Shown here: one piece after another, positions 27,920-36,654 of the stretch
Layout: every line of letters starts with the position of its first letter
How positions within the stretch are numbered: the first letter of the stretch is position 1
Origin: Oleispira sp036960605
GTDB lineage: Bacteria > Pseudomonadota > Gammaproteobacteria > Pseudomonadales > Oceanobacteraceae
Assembly (NCBI GenBank): GCA_036960605.1
Contig: JBALXI010000002.1
Coordinates: forward strand, 233,063-297,062
Direction of reading: 5' to 3'
Length of the DNA: 64,000 bases
Made by a program: the position numbers and the translations under genes
The notes under the pieces: generated by a model
The model's input: the letters and a program-made list of their open reading frames with translations, nothing else
Databases searched by the model: none
Told to the model about the DNA's origin: nothing

Positions 27920-30658
27920 CTAAACCAGCGACTGTGCTTCAACCTGCTGGTCTAATGCCTGACAAATTCCTTCTTGAATACGCAGACAAAAATCAGGATC
28001 ACTAATTGGGTTGTCATCCATGTCCGAGATAAAGAATATATCTGAGATACTCTCGCCCTCCGTCATAATCTTCGCACTGTGCATCAATAAGTTATTCGTC
28101 ATAAAGAACTCTCCCATGCGCGCTAATAATCCAGGGCGGTCAGCGGCGACGACCTCTAAAACGGTCCGCATCATAACCGGATCATTACTGAGTGTTACTT
28201 GGGTCGGGATTTGAAAATGTTTTAGCAGGCGTGGAGTGCGACGTTGAATTAATGAGCTGTATTCTTCTGGAGTGGAGAGTGCATTGGTGAGCGTTTTTTT
28301 GATCTGAGTGATGCGATCAGGATCGTTGCCAATGGAGTCGCCATTTTCATCTAAGACAATATAGGTATCAACCGCATTGCGGTTGTTCGATGTCATGATA
28401 CGAGCATCTTGAATGCTAAGATTTAGTTGATCGAGAGTAGCGGTGGTTACGGCAAATAAATTAGGCTGATCTTTCATGAAGATAAAAATTTGCGTCGCAC
28501 CATCAAAGTCAATATCACTGGTTTCACGAATGGCGACTAGGGGGGATTCACTTAATCCATGGTCGGTAATTATTTGCGTATGCCAGATGATGTTATCAGC
28601 ACCTTCGCGAAGAAAATAATCATCACCAGGTTCGTCCCAGATTGCGCGGCTATGCGCTTCATCAATGTCTAACTGTCCGAGTTCGTAAAGAGCTTCATTT
28701 TGAATGGCACTGATGAGCTGTTCTTTGTCCATCGTATTGTTTAAGCCACGACGGAATGCTTGCTTGGTATTGTAATAGAGTGTGCGCATTTGTTCTGCGC
28801 GCCAGCCTGTCCATAGCTTAGGGTTGGTGCTGACGATGTCGGCGGTAGAGATTAAAAATAAATGCTGCAAATGATCCATATCGCCGACTTCTAAAGCGAA
28901 CTGGTGTATATCTTCGGGGTTGTTGATATCAATGCGTTGTGATGCTTGAGACATCAGTAGGTGATTGCGAACGAGCCACTCAACCATGTCGGTATCGTAT
29001 TGACTTAGCTTGTGCTGCTGGCAGAAAACTCGAGCAATTTCAGCGCCTGCGATTTCATGATCGCCACGATGCATTTTTCCCGTGTCGTGCAGTAATGCAG
29101 TGATGTATAAAACTTCTTTACGCTTTATCTTGTGTATTAGGTGCGAGGCAACGGGGAAGTGTTCGCGCTCATCGGCATATCGATAGCGACGTAGCATTTG
29201 CACCATGCGCAGGCTATGTTCATCGACTGTATAGATATGAAATAAATCATATTGCATGTGACCGATGATACTGCCAAAGTCAGGGATATAGCGCCCTAAA
29301 ATACCATAGTGCATCATGCGTTTTAGAGTACTGGAAACTTGTAAATCATTTCTTAGTAGCTCCATGAATATATTATTATGAACAGGGTTCTCACGGAACT
29401 TCTGATCGATTAAATCTCTATTATCATGCAGTGCGCGAATGGTACTAGAATGCATGCCTTGTATATGTTCACGCTTGGCAAACTCAATGAAAATTCTTAA
29501 TAGCAGTTCAGGTTTTTCAGCTAGACGCTCAGGCGAGTAGAATTGCAGGTAGCCATTGCAGATGAAAATATCGGCATCAATTTTTTCGATAGTATCTTGA
29601 TGGCAATCGCCAAAGATATCATCCTTAATATGCACCAGTAGAATGTCGGTCAGTTCGTTCAGCGCTAACTGGTTGCGATAAAATTGCAACATCATGCGTT
29701 CAACGCCAAGCATTTCTTCGTCGTCAGAAAAACCTAGGATTTCAGCGATGTCTTTTTGCAGATCAAATAATAAGCGGTCTTCTTCTCTATTTGTCACCAT
29801 GTGCAAGGCATAGCGCAGTTGCCATAAAAATTCAGTGCTGCTTTTATATAGGTGCAGCTCAAACTCGGTTAAGAACTTATATTGTTTTAATTCCTCTAAT
29901 TCATCATGGCCAAAGTGTCGCATGGCCATCCAATTGATGGTTTGGATGTCGCGCAAAGTGCCTGGAGAATTTTTTACATTAGGTTCTAGGTTGTACTCGG
30001 TATCGGCGTGTTTGGCGTGTCGATTTTTTAGCTCTTGCCATTTGGCTTCAAAAAATTCTTGGCCAGGCCAGATTATTCTCGGTCCGGTTTTATCCTGCAA
30101 CTGCTTTAATAAATCTTCATCTCCGGCAAGGGTTCGGACTTCCATCATATTAGTAATGATAGTGAGATCTTTTTTGGCTTCACTTACGCACTCATCAAGG
30201 GTGCGAACACTGTGGCCAATATCCAGTTTTAAATCCCAGAGTAGGGTGATAAAACCCTGAAGTGCTTCTTTATGATTGTCGAAGGCGGCTTCATTTTCTA
30301 ATACGATTAACAGATCGATATCGGAGTGGGGCTGTAATTCACCACGGCCATAACCTCCGACTGCCAGTAGGGAAATGCTACCGTTAGTACTAGGGTTGTT
30401 ATTAAAGCCAGAATGCTGCCAAAGGCAGAACAAGATTTGATCGATTAATTGGCTGCGATGAGCCACTAAGGTTGTCGCATCGAGTGTCTGGCGAAAGTAA
30501 TCGTGGCACTGCTGTTTTATCTCTGCAAGCAGAGGTTTGATGACGGGTAGGGGAGATATGGCCGCACTTAACTGCTGAAGTAGAGCTTCGTTATCAATGC
30601 TGGGAAGATTGAGGTTCGAAAGTTCTAACGTTGTTTTATCTGCGGCCATCGTTGTCAA
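27920..30658 (-). CDS. glnD: Bifunctional uridylyltransferase/uridylyl-removing enzyme GlnD
   Basis: GlnD senses glutamine and adds or removes UMP on the PII proteins GlnB/GlnK, setting nitrogen control. The 912-residue protein (E. coli 890) has a nucleotidyltransferase domain with GGYGRGELQPHSDIDLLI, a central helical region, an HD hydrolase domain (LLHDTGKMHRGDHEIAGAE) and two C-terminal ACT domains (from about residue 720, IFIFMKDQPNLFAV, and from about 835, VLEVVAADRPGLLARMGEFF). Downstream of map on the minus strand with a 74-base gap, as in E. coli. The following dapD of E. coli is not here. Met4 is an alternative start. Confidence 0.97.
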   Translation of the reverse strand: MTTMAADKTTLELSNLNLPSIDNEALLQQLSAAISPLPVIKPLLAEIKQQCHDYFRQTLDATTLVAHRSQLIDQILFCLWQHSGFNNNPSTNGSISLLAVGGYGRGELQPHSDIDLLIVLENEAAFDNHKEALQGFITLLWDLKLDIGHSVRTLDECVSEAKKDLTIITNMMEVRTLAGDEDLLKQLQDKTGPRIIWPGQEFFEAKWQELKNRHAKHADTEYNLEPNVKNSPGTLRDIQTINWMAMRHFGHDELEELKQYKFLTEFELHLYKSSTEFLWQLRYALHMVTNREEDRLLFDLQKDIAEILGFSDDEEMLGVERMMLQFYRNQLALNELTDILLVHIKDDIFGDCHQDTIEKIDADIFICNGYLQFYSPERLAEKPELLLRIFIEFAKREHIQGMHSSTIRALHDNRDLIDQKFRENPVHNNIFMELLRNDLQVSSTLKRMMHYGILGRYIPDFGSIIGHMQYDLFHIYTVDEHSLRMVQMLRRYRYADEREHFPVASHLIHKIKRKEVLYITALLHDTGKMHRGDHEIAGAEIARVFCQQHKLSQYDTDMVEWLVRNHLLMSQASQRIDINNPEDIHQFALEVGDMDHLQHLFLISTADIVSTNPKLWTGWRAEQMRTLYYNTKQAFRRGLNNTMDKEQLISAIQNEALYELGQLDIDEAHSRAIWDEPGDDYFLREGADNIIWHTQIITDHGLSESPLVAIRETSDIDFDGATQIFIFMKDQPNLFAVTTATLDQLNLSIQDARIMTSNNRNAVDTYIVLDENGDSIGNDPDRITQIKKTLTNALSTPEEYSSLIQRRTPRLLKHFQIPTQVTLSNDPVMMRTVLEVVAADRPGLLARMGEFFMTNNLLMHSAKIMTEGESISDIFFISDMDDNPISDPDFCLRIQEGICQALDQQVEAQSLV

Positions 30659-30732
30659 AATATATACCCTAACTAGTTGCTGTTATCAAACCTGTGATTA
30701 GCTTGTTATGAAGCGCATAAGTGAAGATCGGT

Positions 30733-31509
30733 TTACCAGAATTGAGTCTCTTCTTTGCGGCGGGTTAGTACGTCAACGCCATCTTCGGTCACTAAGCAGG
30801 TATGCTCGAACTGTGCACTGGGTTTGCGGTCTTTAGTTACCACTGTCCAACCATCAGCTAATTGTTTATTAAAGCGCTTGCCCTGGTTAACCATAGGTTC
30901 AATGGTAAAGGTCATGCCCGGTAATAGCTCCATACCCGTTCCGGCTTTGCCATAGTGTAAAACTTGGAAGCCATCTTCATGAAATTCGCTACCGATACCG
31001 TGACCGCAGTATTCACGCACAATTGAGTAGTGGTTGCTTTCAGCGTGTTGCTGAATGATTGCGCCAATATCGCCTAAGCGACAGCCTGGCTTAACCAATG
31101 CGATGGCTTTATACATACTTTCTTGGGTGATATCGACTAAGCGCTGTAGTGGCGCGCTGGCATCACCAATAAAGAACATCTTGCTGGTATCGCCGTGATA
31201 GCCATCTTTGATGACGGTGATATCAATGTTGATGATATCGCCTTTCTTCAGCACTTTATCGTTTGGAATGCCGTGACAAATTACTTGGTTCACTGAGGTG
31301 CAGATGGACTTAGGAAAACCATGGTAATTCAGGGGGGCAGGGATCGCCTGTTGCACATCGACTATATAGTCATGGCAGATGGTATTGAGTTCATCGGTGG
31401 AGATGCCCGCGACGACGTGCTCTTCAATCATCTCTAGCACTTCGGCCGCTAGGCGACCCGCGATGCGCATTTTTGCGATTTCTTCGGCTGTTTTTACAAA
31501 TTTAGACAT
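30733..31509 (-). CDS. map: Methionine aminopeptidase
   Basis: Map removes the initiator methionine from nascent proteins. The start at 31509 gives a 258-residue protein beginning MSKFVKTAEEIAKM, the family size, while an in-frame ATG at 31572 would add 21 charged, non-conserved residues. The five metal ligands of type I enzymes can be seen: Asp in INIDITVIKDGYHGD, a second Asp in HGDTSKMFF, His in YCGHGIGSEFHEDG, Glu in FTIEPMV and Glu in AQFEHTCLV. The ribosome binding site is weak (AGCGAAA). It is divergent from rpsB and upstream of glnD, as in enteric bacteria. Confidence 0.97.
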   Translation of the reverse strand: MSKFVKTAEEIAKMRIAGRLAAEVLEMIEEHVVAGISTDELNTICHDYIVDVQQAIPAPLNYHGFPKSICTSVNQVICHGIPNDKVLKKGDIINIDITVIKDGYHGDTSKMFFIGDASAPLQRLVDITQESMYKAIALVKPGCRLGDIGAIIQQHAESNHYSIVREYCGHGIGSEFHEDGFQVLHYGKAGTGMELLPGMTFTIEPMVNQGKRFNKQLADGWTVVTKDRKPSAQFEHTCLVTEDGVDVLTRRKEETQFW

Positions 31510-31742
31510 ATTTTTTCGCTTGTGCTGTCGCTTGTACGATTGATTCGGCTCACTTAAGTAGGTGTGGGCCAATTAATGGGATTATTGTACGCTTATCTCA
31601 AACTTTTATAAATGGGGCAAATATGACATTAAAGATACAATCAGAAATGGATTTTCCTTTATTTTCATCCTTATAAATGGTATAAAGCGCGGCTGATTAG
31701 GCCTATCTTGCCTTAGAATTTATGAATTCGTTCTTAAATGCT

Positions 31743-31771
31743 TTGTTTGATAGCTTGATCAGTAATAATAC
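31743..31771 (+). promoter_or_regulatory. Candidate sigma-70 promoter of the rpsB-tsf operon
   Basis: TTGTTT at 31743-31748 is followed after exactly 17 bases by TAATAC at 31766-31771, in the divergent map/rpsB spacer (31510-31863). The predicted start near 31778 would give a leader of about 85 bases. The -35 match is partial. Divergent map would have its own promoter closer to 31600, which I cannot place with confidence. Confidence 0.4.
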
Positions 31772-31777
31772 ACACAC

Positions 31778-31863
31778 TCATCATAACGATGTTGCGGGGT
31801 GCCGAAAGGTCGCAGTATTGGATGGGTGGAGGCTCAACCCAAACTTAATTAAGGTATTTTATT
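31778..31863 (+). promoter_or_regulatory. Structured rpsB leader, possible S2 autoregulatory element
   Basis: The leader holds GCGGGGTGCCGAAAGGTCGC followed by TTGGATGGGTGGAGGCTCAACCC and AAGG before the ATG. GGGT and ACCC around GGAGGCTCA can pair, and GCGG can pair with the CGC half ahead of it. In E. coli the rpsB untranslated region is known to be the target of S2 feedback control and to be conserved in gammaproteobacteria. The equivalence here is inferred from position and structure, not from an alignment. Confidence 0.4.
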
Positions 31864-32601
31864 ATGGCGCAAGTTAGCATGCGTGACCTGCTTAAAGCAG
31901 GCGTTCACTTTGGACACCAAACTCGTTACTGGAACCCTAAGATGGGTAAGTACATCTTTGGTGCTCGCAACAAGATTCATATCATCAACTTGGAACACAC
32001 TGTTCCTGCATTAAACAATGCATTGAAGTTGATCGAAAGCCGCACTTCTGGCAACAACAAAGTATTGTTTGTTGGTACTAAGCGCGCTGCAAGCAAAATC
32101 ATTCAACAGCAAGCAGAGCGTTCTGGCCAGCCATACGTTGCTCACCGCTGGTTGGGTGGTATGTTGACTAACTACAAGACTATTCGTCAATCTATTAAGC
32201 GTTTTCGCGATTTAGAAGCTCAAAAAGCTGACGGTACTTTTGAGCAGTTGACTAAGAAAGAAGCTTTGATGCGTGCCCGCGAAATGGACAAGCTAGAACG
32301 TTCTATCGGCGGAATCAAGGATATGGGCGGTTTGCCTGATGTTGTTTTCGTAATCGACGTTGACCATGAGCGCATCGCGATTCAAGAAGCAAACAAGCTG
32401 GGAATCCCAGTTGTTGGTATCGTTGATACTAACTCAAACCCAGATGGCGTTGATTACGTTATTCCTGGTAACGATGATGCGATTCGTGCTATCGAGATCT
32501 ATGCAACGGCTGTAGCTGATGCTGTTCTTGAAGGCAAGCAAGTAACTGCTGCTGATAAAGGCGAAGTTGCTGAAGAGAAAGCTGAGCCAGCGGCTGAGTA
32601 A
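31864..32601 (+). CDS. rpsB: 30S ribosomal protein S2
   Basis: S2 binds the small subunit late, between head and body. The 245-residue product begins MAQVSMRDLLKAGVHFGHQT, as in gammaproteobacteria, and has YIFGARNKIHIINLE, HRWLGGMLTN and PVVGIVDTNSNPDGVDYVIP. The last 25 residues are a Glu/Ala-rich tail (EVAEEKAEPAAE), which varies between species. It heads the rpsB-tsf pair, with an intrinsic terminator in the intergenic gap. Confidence 0.99.
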   Translation: MAQVSMRDLLKAGVHFGHQTRYWNPKMGKYIFGARNKIHIINLEHTVPALNNALKLIESRTSGNNKVLFVGTKRAASKIIQQQAERSGQPYVAHRWLGGMLTNYKTIRQSIKRFRDLEAQKADGTFEQLTKKEALMRAREMDKLERSIGGIKDMGGLPDVVFVIDVDHERIAIQEANKLGIPVVGIVDTNSNPDGVDYVIPGNDDAIRAIEIYATAVADAVLEGKQVTAADKGEVAEEKAEPAAE

Positions 32602-32622
32602 TTTCGACGCTATCTCATAAAG

Positions 32623-32646
32623 AAAGGGGCTTGCCCCTTTTTTTTT
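32623..32646 (+). terminator. Intrinsic terminator or attenuator between rpsB and tsf
   Basis: AAAGGGG (32623-32629) pairs with CCCCTTT (32634-32640) around a CTTG loop and runs into nine T in a row (32638-32646). The position, right after the rpsB stop and before tsf, matches the partial terminator known in E. coli that lowers tsf relative to rpsB transcription. Confidence 0.85.
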
Positions 32647-32686
32647 GATCAATATTTTAATTTTTTAGATAATTGAGGACTTTCTC

Positions 32687-33541
32687 ATGGCACGTATCTC
32701 TGCACTACTTGTTAAAGAACTACGCGAGCGCACTGGCTTGGGTATGATGGAATGTAAAAAAGCTTTGGCTGCTAACGATGGCGACATCGATCTTGCAATC
32801 GAAGACTTGCGTAAGAATTCTGGTCTTAAAGCGGCTAAGAAAGCTGATCGTACTGCTGCTGAAGGTAAGGTATTTGTTGCTACAAACGGCAACTCTATCT
32901 TCGCTGTTGAAGTTAACTCTGAAACAGATTTCGCTGCTGGCGATGCTAACTTCCTAGGTTTTTCTGACAAAGTAGTTGCTAAAGTTGCTGAAACTAAAGT
33001 AACTGACATTGCTGCTGTAATGGAAGGTGAACTTGAATCAGCTCGTGAAGCTTTGGTTCAGAAAATTGGCGAAAAAATTGAAGTTCGTCGTATCTTCACT
33101 TTAGAATCTGACGTAGTAGGTCACTATGTTCACTCTAACGGTAAGTTAGCTGCAATCGTTGGCCTTAAAGGCGGAAACGAAGAAGTAGCTAAAGAAATTG
33201 CTATGCACATTACTGCATTGAGCCCTGTCGTTGTTAACGCTTCTGATATGCCTGCAGATCTTGTTGCTAAAGAAGAAGAAATTATTAAAGCTCAGCCAGA
33301 TATGGCGGGTAAGCCAGACGCTATCATTGAAAAAATGATGGGTGGTCGTATTAAGAAGTTCTTGAAAGAGTCTAGCTTGACTGAGCAGCCTTTCGTTAAG
33401 AACCCTGATATTACTGTTGGCCAGCTAGCGAAAGAAGCAGGTGCTGAAATCATCTCTTTCCAGCGTATTGCTGTTGGTGAAGGCGTTGAAGTTGAAGTGA
33501 TTGATTTCGCAGCTGAAGTTGCCGCTCAACTTAAGGGTTAA
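32687..33541 (+). CDS. tsf: Elongation factor Ts
   Basis: EF-Ts exchanges GDP for GTP on EF-Tu. The protein is 284 residues, near the E. coli length. It begins MARISALLVKELRERTGLGM with MECKKAL, the EF-Tu-contacting TDFAAGD stretch (NSETDFAAGDANF) and two core repeats. The N-terminal UBA-like part spans about residues 1-52. GAGG lies about ten bases ahead of the ATG. It is followed by a strong terminator before pyrH. Confidence 0.98.
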   Translation: MARISALLVKELRERTGLGMMECKKALAANDGDIDLAIEDLRKNSGLKAAKKADRTAAEGKVFVATNGNSIFAVEVNSETDFAAGDANFLGFSDKVVAKVAETKVTDIAAVMEGELESAREALVQKIGEKIEVRRIFTLESDVVGHYVHSNGKLAAIVGLKGGNEEVAKEIAMHITALSPVVVNASDMPADLVAKEEEIIKAQPDMAGKPDAIIEKMMGGRIKKFLKESSLTEQPFVKNPDITVGQLAKEAGAEIISFQRIAVGEGVEVEVIDFAAEVAAQLKG

Positions 33542-33592
33542 TTCTGATTGAATTGACTGAGAATTCTTTTCTGTAATATGAGAGAATTCATA

Positions 33593-33620
33593 AAATGCCG
33601 GGGTAACCCGGCATTTTTTT
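33593..33620 (+). terminator. Intrinsic terminator after tsf
   Basis: AAATGCCGGG (33593-33602 and 33603) pairs with CCCGGCATTT around TAA, and the right arm continues into a run of T to 33620. This is a strong hairpin with a ten-base stem, 50 bases after tsf. Because pyrH follows closely, it suggests that pyrH has its own promoter between here and 33681. Confidence 0.92.
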
Positions 33621-33681
33621 GAAAGCCTGAAATGGTTTTTGTCACCCCAAATTATACTGATGACATCCACTGGAGTTGGCT

Positions 33682-34416
33682 ATGGCTGAACAACGCACCC
33701 CTAGATACAAACGCATTCTTCTTAAATTGAGCGGCGAAGCGCTAATGGGAGAGTTAGGGTTTGGTATCGATCCAAAAGTTTTAGACCAGATCGCGCTTGA
33801 AATTGGTCAGCTTGTCGGTATTGGTGTGCAAGTCGGGATTGTTATTGGTGGTGGTAATTTATTCCGTGGTAAAGCACTGAGTGAAGCGGGTCTAGATCGA
33901 GTTACTGGCGATCACATGGGCATGCTAGCGACTGTTATGAATGCTTTAGCGGTACGTGATGCAATGGAGCGTTCAAACATTACGACGCGCGTTATGTCAG
34001 CAATTCCAATGAGTGGTATTGTCGAACATTACGATCGACGCAAGGCAATGCGTGGCTTGAACAATGGCCAGGTAATTATCTTTTCAGCGGGTACCGGTAA
34101 CCCGTTCTTTACCACTGACTCCGCAGCGTGTTTACGCGGTATTGAAATTAATGCCGAGGTGGTTCTTAAGGGTACCAACGTGGATGGCGTGTATACGGCC
34201 GATCCTAAGAAAGACCCAGAAGCTGTAAAATACGATACGTTAACCTATACCGAAGTGCTGGATAAGCAGTTGGGTGTAATGGATTTGACCGCTATTTGCT
34301 TAGCACAAGATCACAATATGCCTTTGCGTGTTTATGATATGCATGAAGCAGGCAATCTAGCGAAGATCATCATGGGTGGCGATATAGGCACCCTAATTGT
34401 TAATGAGGAAAGCTAA
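33682..34416 (+). CDS. pyrH: UMP kinase
   Basis: PyrH phosphorylates UMP to UDP and is activated by GTP. I prefer ATG 33682, with TGGAG six bases upstream, over the in-frame TTG at 33676. The 244-residue protein begins MAEQRTPRYKRILLKLSGEA and has GIVIGGGNLFRG, RDAMERSNITTRVMSAIPM, the TGNPFFTTDSAA loop and GTNVDGVYTADPKKDP, all characteristic of the bacterial hexameric enzyme. frr follows two bases after the stop, so the two genes are co-expressed. Confidence 0.98.
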   Translation: MAEQRTPRYKRILLKLSGEALMGELGFGIDPKVLDQIALEIGQLVGIGVQVGIVIGGGNLFRGKALSEAGLDRVTGDHMGMLATVMNALAVRDAMERSNITTRVMSAIPMSGIVEHYDRRKAMRGLNNGQVIIFSAGTGNPFFTTDSAACLRGIEINAEVVLKGTNVDGVYTADPKKDPEAVKYDTLTYTEVLDKQLGVMDLTAICLAQDHNMPLRVYDMHEAGNLAKIIMGGDIGTLIVNEES

Positions 34417-34418
34417 GA

Positions 34419-34976
34419 ATGATTAATGATATTAAAACCGATGCGCAAGAGCGCATGGTAAAAAGCATCAGCGCTATGGTTGATTCTTTTAAGAAAATTC
34501 GTACCGGTCGTGCCCACCCTTCTATCTTAGACGGTGTAATGGTTGATTATTACGGTTCACCAACACAGCTTTCACAACTGGCCAACATCAATGTTGAAGA
34601 TGGCCGTTGTTTAGCCATTGTGCCTTGGGAAAAGCCTTTAATACCAGCGATTGAAAAAGCCATTATGAAGTCTGATTTGGGCCTTAACCCATCGACGACG
34701 GGCGATAAGATTCGTGTGCCTATGCCGGCATTGACTGAAGAGACGCGTAAGCAGTTTATTAAAAAAGCACGAGCAGAAGCGGAAAAGGGTCGAGTATCGA
34801 TCCGTAATATTCGCCGTGATGCTAATGGCATGATCAAGGATCTTTTGAAAGAAAAAGAAATTTCTGAAGATGAAGAACGCGCGGGCCAAGATCAGGTTCA
34901 AAAACTGACCAATCAATCTATTGCTGAAATTGATGGCATCTTGGCGGGTAAAGAAAAGGATTTGATGCAGGTTTAA
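34419..34976 (+). CDS. frr: Ribosome recycling factor
   Basis: RRF splits the post-termination ribosome together with EF-G. It is 185 residues, the exact family length, with FKKIRTGRAHPSILDGV, VPWEKPLIPAIEKAI and the long helical RRDANGMIKDLLKEKEISED. The start is two bases after the pyrH stop. uppS begins 28 bases downstream. Confidence 0.98.
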   Translation: MINDIKTDAQERMVKSISAMVDSFKKIRTGRAHPSILDGVMVDYYGSPTQLSQLANINVEDGRCLAIVPWEKPLIPAIEKAIMKSDLGLNPSTTGDKIRVPMPALTEETRKQFIKKARAEAEKGRVSIRNIRRDANGMIKDLLKEKEISEDEERAGQDQVQKLTNQSIAEIDGILAGKEKDLMQV

Positions 34977-35003
34977 CCTGTATTGATACTCTAGGGCAAC
35001 ACA

Positions 35004-35759
35004 ATGTCGACAAGTATTTCGGATAAAGAAGCCGTGGAGGGGGGGATTCCTCGCCATGTTGCTGTGATCATGGATGGTAATAACCGTTGGGCTAAAAAAC
35101 GTTTTATGCCAGGAGTTGCTGGTCATAAAGCGGGTGTTGATGCGGTGCGTGCGGTGGTAGAAACTTCCGCAGAGAAAGGTATTGAAGTATTAACCCTATT
35201 TGCTTTTAGTAGTGAAAATTGGCGTCGCCCAGAAATTGAGGTGAATGCCTTAATGCAATTGTTTATTGTTGCGCTGGAGCGTGAAGTAAAAAAATTGCAT
35301 AAAAATAATATTCGCCTCGTTGTGATGGGGGATAAGTCGGCTTTTCAGCAAAAAATTCAAAACTTGATCTCTGATGCTGAGCAGTTAACCGCTAATAACG
35401 ATCGTATGACGTTAGTCATCGCCGCGAATTATGGTGGTCAGTGGGATATTACCCAGGCAGCAAAACGCATTGCTCAAGATGTGGAAGCTGGTAAGCTGAA
35501 CGCAGAAGACATTAATGAACAAGTATTTCATAAATATACTTGGCTCAATGAATTTCCGGCACCGGATCTAATGATTCGCACCGGCGGTGAAGAGCGCATT
35601 AGTAATTTTATGCTGTGGCAAACTGCATATTCTGAATTTTATTTCTCAGATGCACTTTGGCCAGATTTCAAACAACAAGAATATAATAAAGCATTAGACG
35701 CCTTTGCTTGCCGAATTCGGCGCTTTGGACGGACTGATAGCCAGCTAACAGAAGGGTAG
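35004..35759 (+). CDS. uppS: Undecaprenyl diphosphate synthase
   Basis: UppS condenses eight isopentenyl units onto farnesyl diphosphate in cis to make the lipid carrier of peptidoglycan and O-antigen synthesis. The 251-residue protein has HVAVIMDGNNRWAKKR with the catalytic Asp, GHKAGVDAVR, FAFSSENWRRP, DLMIRTGGEERISNFMLWQ and the Tyr-Ser-Glu-Phe region TAYSEFYF. An N-terminal extension of about 15 residues precedes the conserved start, so a later initiation cannot be ruled out, although no Met lies there. Confidence 0.97.
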   Translation: MSTSISDKEAVEGGIPRHVAVIMDGNNRWAKKRFMPGVAGHKAGVDAVRAVVETSAEKGIEVLTLFAFSSENWRRPEIEVNALMQLFIVALEREVKKLHKNNIRLVVMGDKSAFQQKIQNLISDAEQLTANNDRMTLVIAANYGGQWDITQAAKRIAQDVEAGKLNAEDINEQVFHKYTWLNEFPAPDLMIRTGGEERISNFMLWQTAYSEFYFSDALWPDFKQQEYNKALDAFACRIRRFGRTDSQLTEG

Positions 35760-35763
35760 TAGT

Positions 35764-36609
35764 TTGTTTAAACAACGTCTTATTACAGCATTAATTTTAG
35801 CGCCATTGATGATTGGCGGCATTTTCTTTTTACCGATTGAGCAGTTTGCTTATTTTATTGGTTTTATTGTCACGGTCGCTGCTTGGGAATGGGCTAACTT
35901 ATCCGGTTATGAATCTCCTGTTGCTCGCATTGCCTATGCAGCCGTTATTGCGCTGGTTATTGCGGCCACAGCCTATCTGATGAATTCTTATGCTGAAATA
36001 CATCGTATTATTTTAGCGCTGGGTGCTGCTTGGTGGCTGCTAGCGTGCGTATTAGTGGTGCAATATCCGAAGCAAGTCTCACTATGGCAAGCCAAACCGG
36101 TTCGTGCAATTTTAGGGTTGTTTGTTTTGATCCCTATGTGGGTCGGATTTATGACACTAAAAAGTCAGCCATACAGTGCACTTATCATCGTCTATGTGAT
36201 GCTACTTATTTGGGGTGCGGATACCGGAGCTTATTTCGCCGGTAAAACGTGGGGTAATAAAAAATTAGCGCCAAATGTGAGCCCGGGTAAGTCTTGGGCT
36301 GGTTTTTGGGGTGGTTTGGCAACAACCGGTTTGATCGCGATTATCTTTTCTTTGTGCGTCAATCAGTGGCTACGTCCAATGATGATGGAAGACTTTGCCT
36401 TGTTAGCGGTTATGACGTTTATCACCGCCATTATTTCTGTGATGGGCGATTTAGTTGAAAGTATGATGAAACGCCATCGTGGCATTAAAGATAGCTCGCA
36501 GTTATTACCAGGTCATGGCGGCGTGTTAGATCGCATTGATAGTATGGCTTCTGCTGTCCCTGTGTTTGCTTTTTTTATGTTGTTATTCGGTTGGCAGTTG
36601 GCAGCTTAG
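35764..36609 (+). CDS. cdsA: Phosphatidate cytidylyltransferase
   Basis: CdsA makes CDP-diacylglycerol from phosphatidate and CTP in the inner membrane, the entry to phospholipid synthesis. The start is TTG at 35764, with AAGGG about seven bases upstream. The 281-residue protein has seven or eight hydrophobic helices and the family signature SPGKSWAGFWGG, WGADTGAYFAGK, GDLVESMMKRHRGIKDSS and LPGHGGVLDRIDS. The start is four bases after the uppS stop, so they are coupled. Confidence 0.96.
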   Translation: MFKQRLITALILAPLMIGGIFFLPIEQFAYFIGFIVTVAAWEWANLSGYESPVARIAYAAVIALVIAATAYLMNSYAEIHRIILALGAAWWLLACVLVVQYPKQVSLWQAKPVRAILGLFVLIPMWVGFMTLKSQPYSALIIVYVMLLIWGADTGAYFAGKTWGNKKLAPNVSPGKSWAGFWGGLATTGLIAIIFSLCVNQWLRPMMMEDFALLAVMTFITAIISVMGDLVESMMKRHRGIKDSSQLLPGHGGVLDRIDSMASAVPVFAFFMLLFGWQLAA

Positions 36610-36654
36610 CTGCCAACCGTTGCTATATTAAATGTTAATCGTGAGCGAACAATA

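Noticed and set aside
34638..35126. A minus-strand open frame of 162 residues opposite frr and uppS
   Set aside because: It lies opposite two conserved genes and encodes a low-complexity Cys/His-rich sequence with no family.
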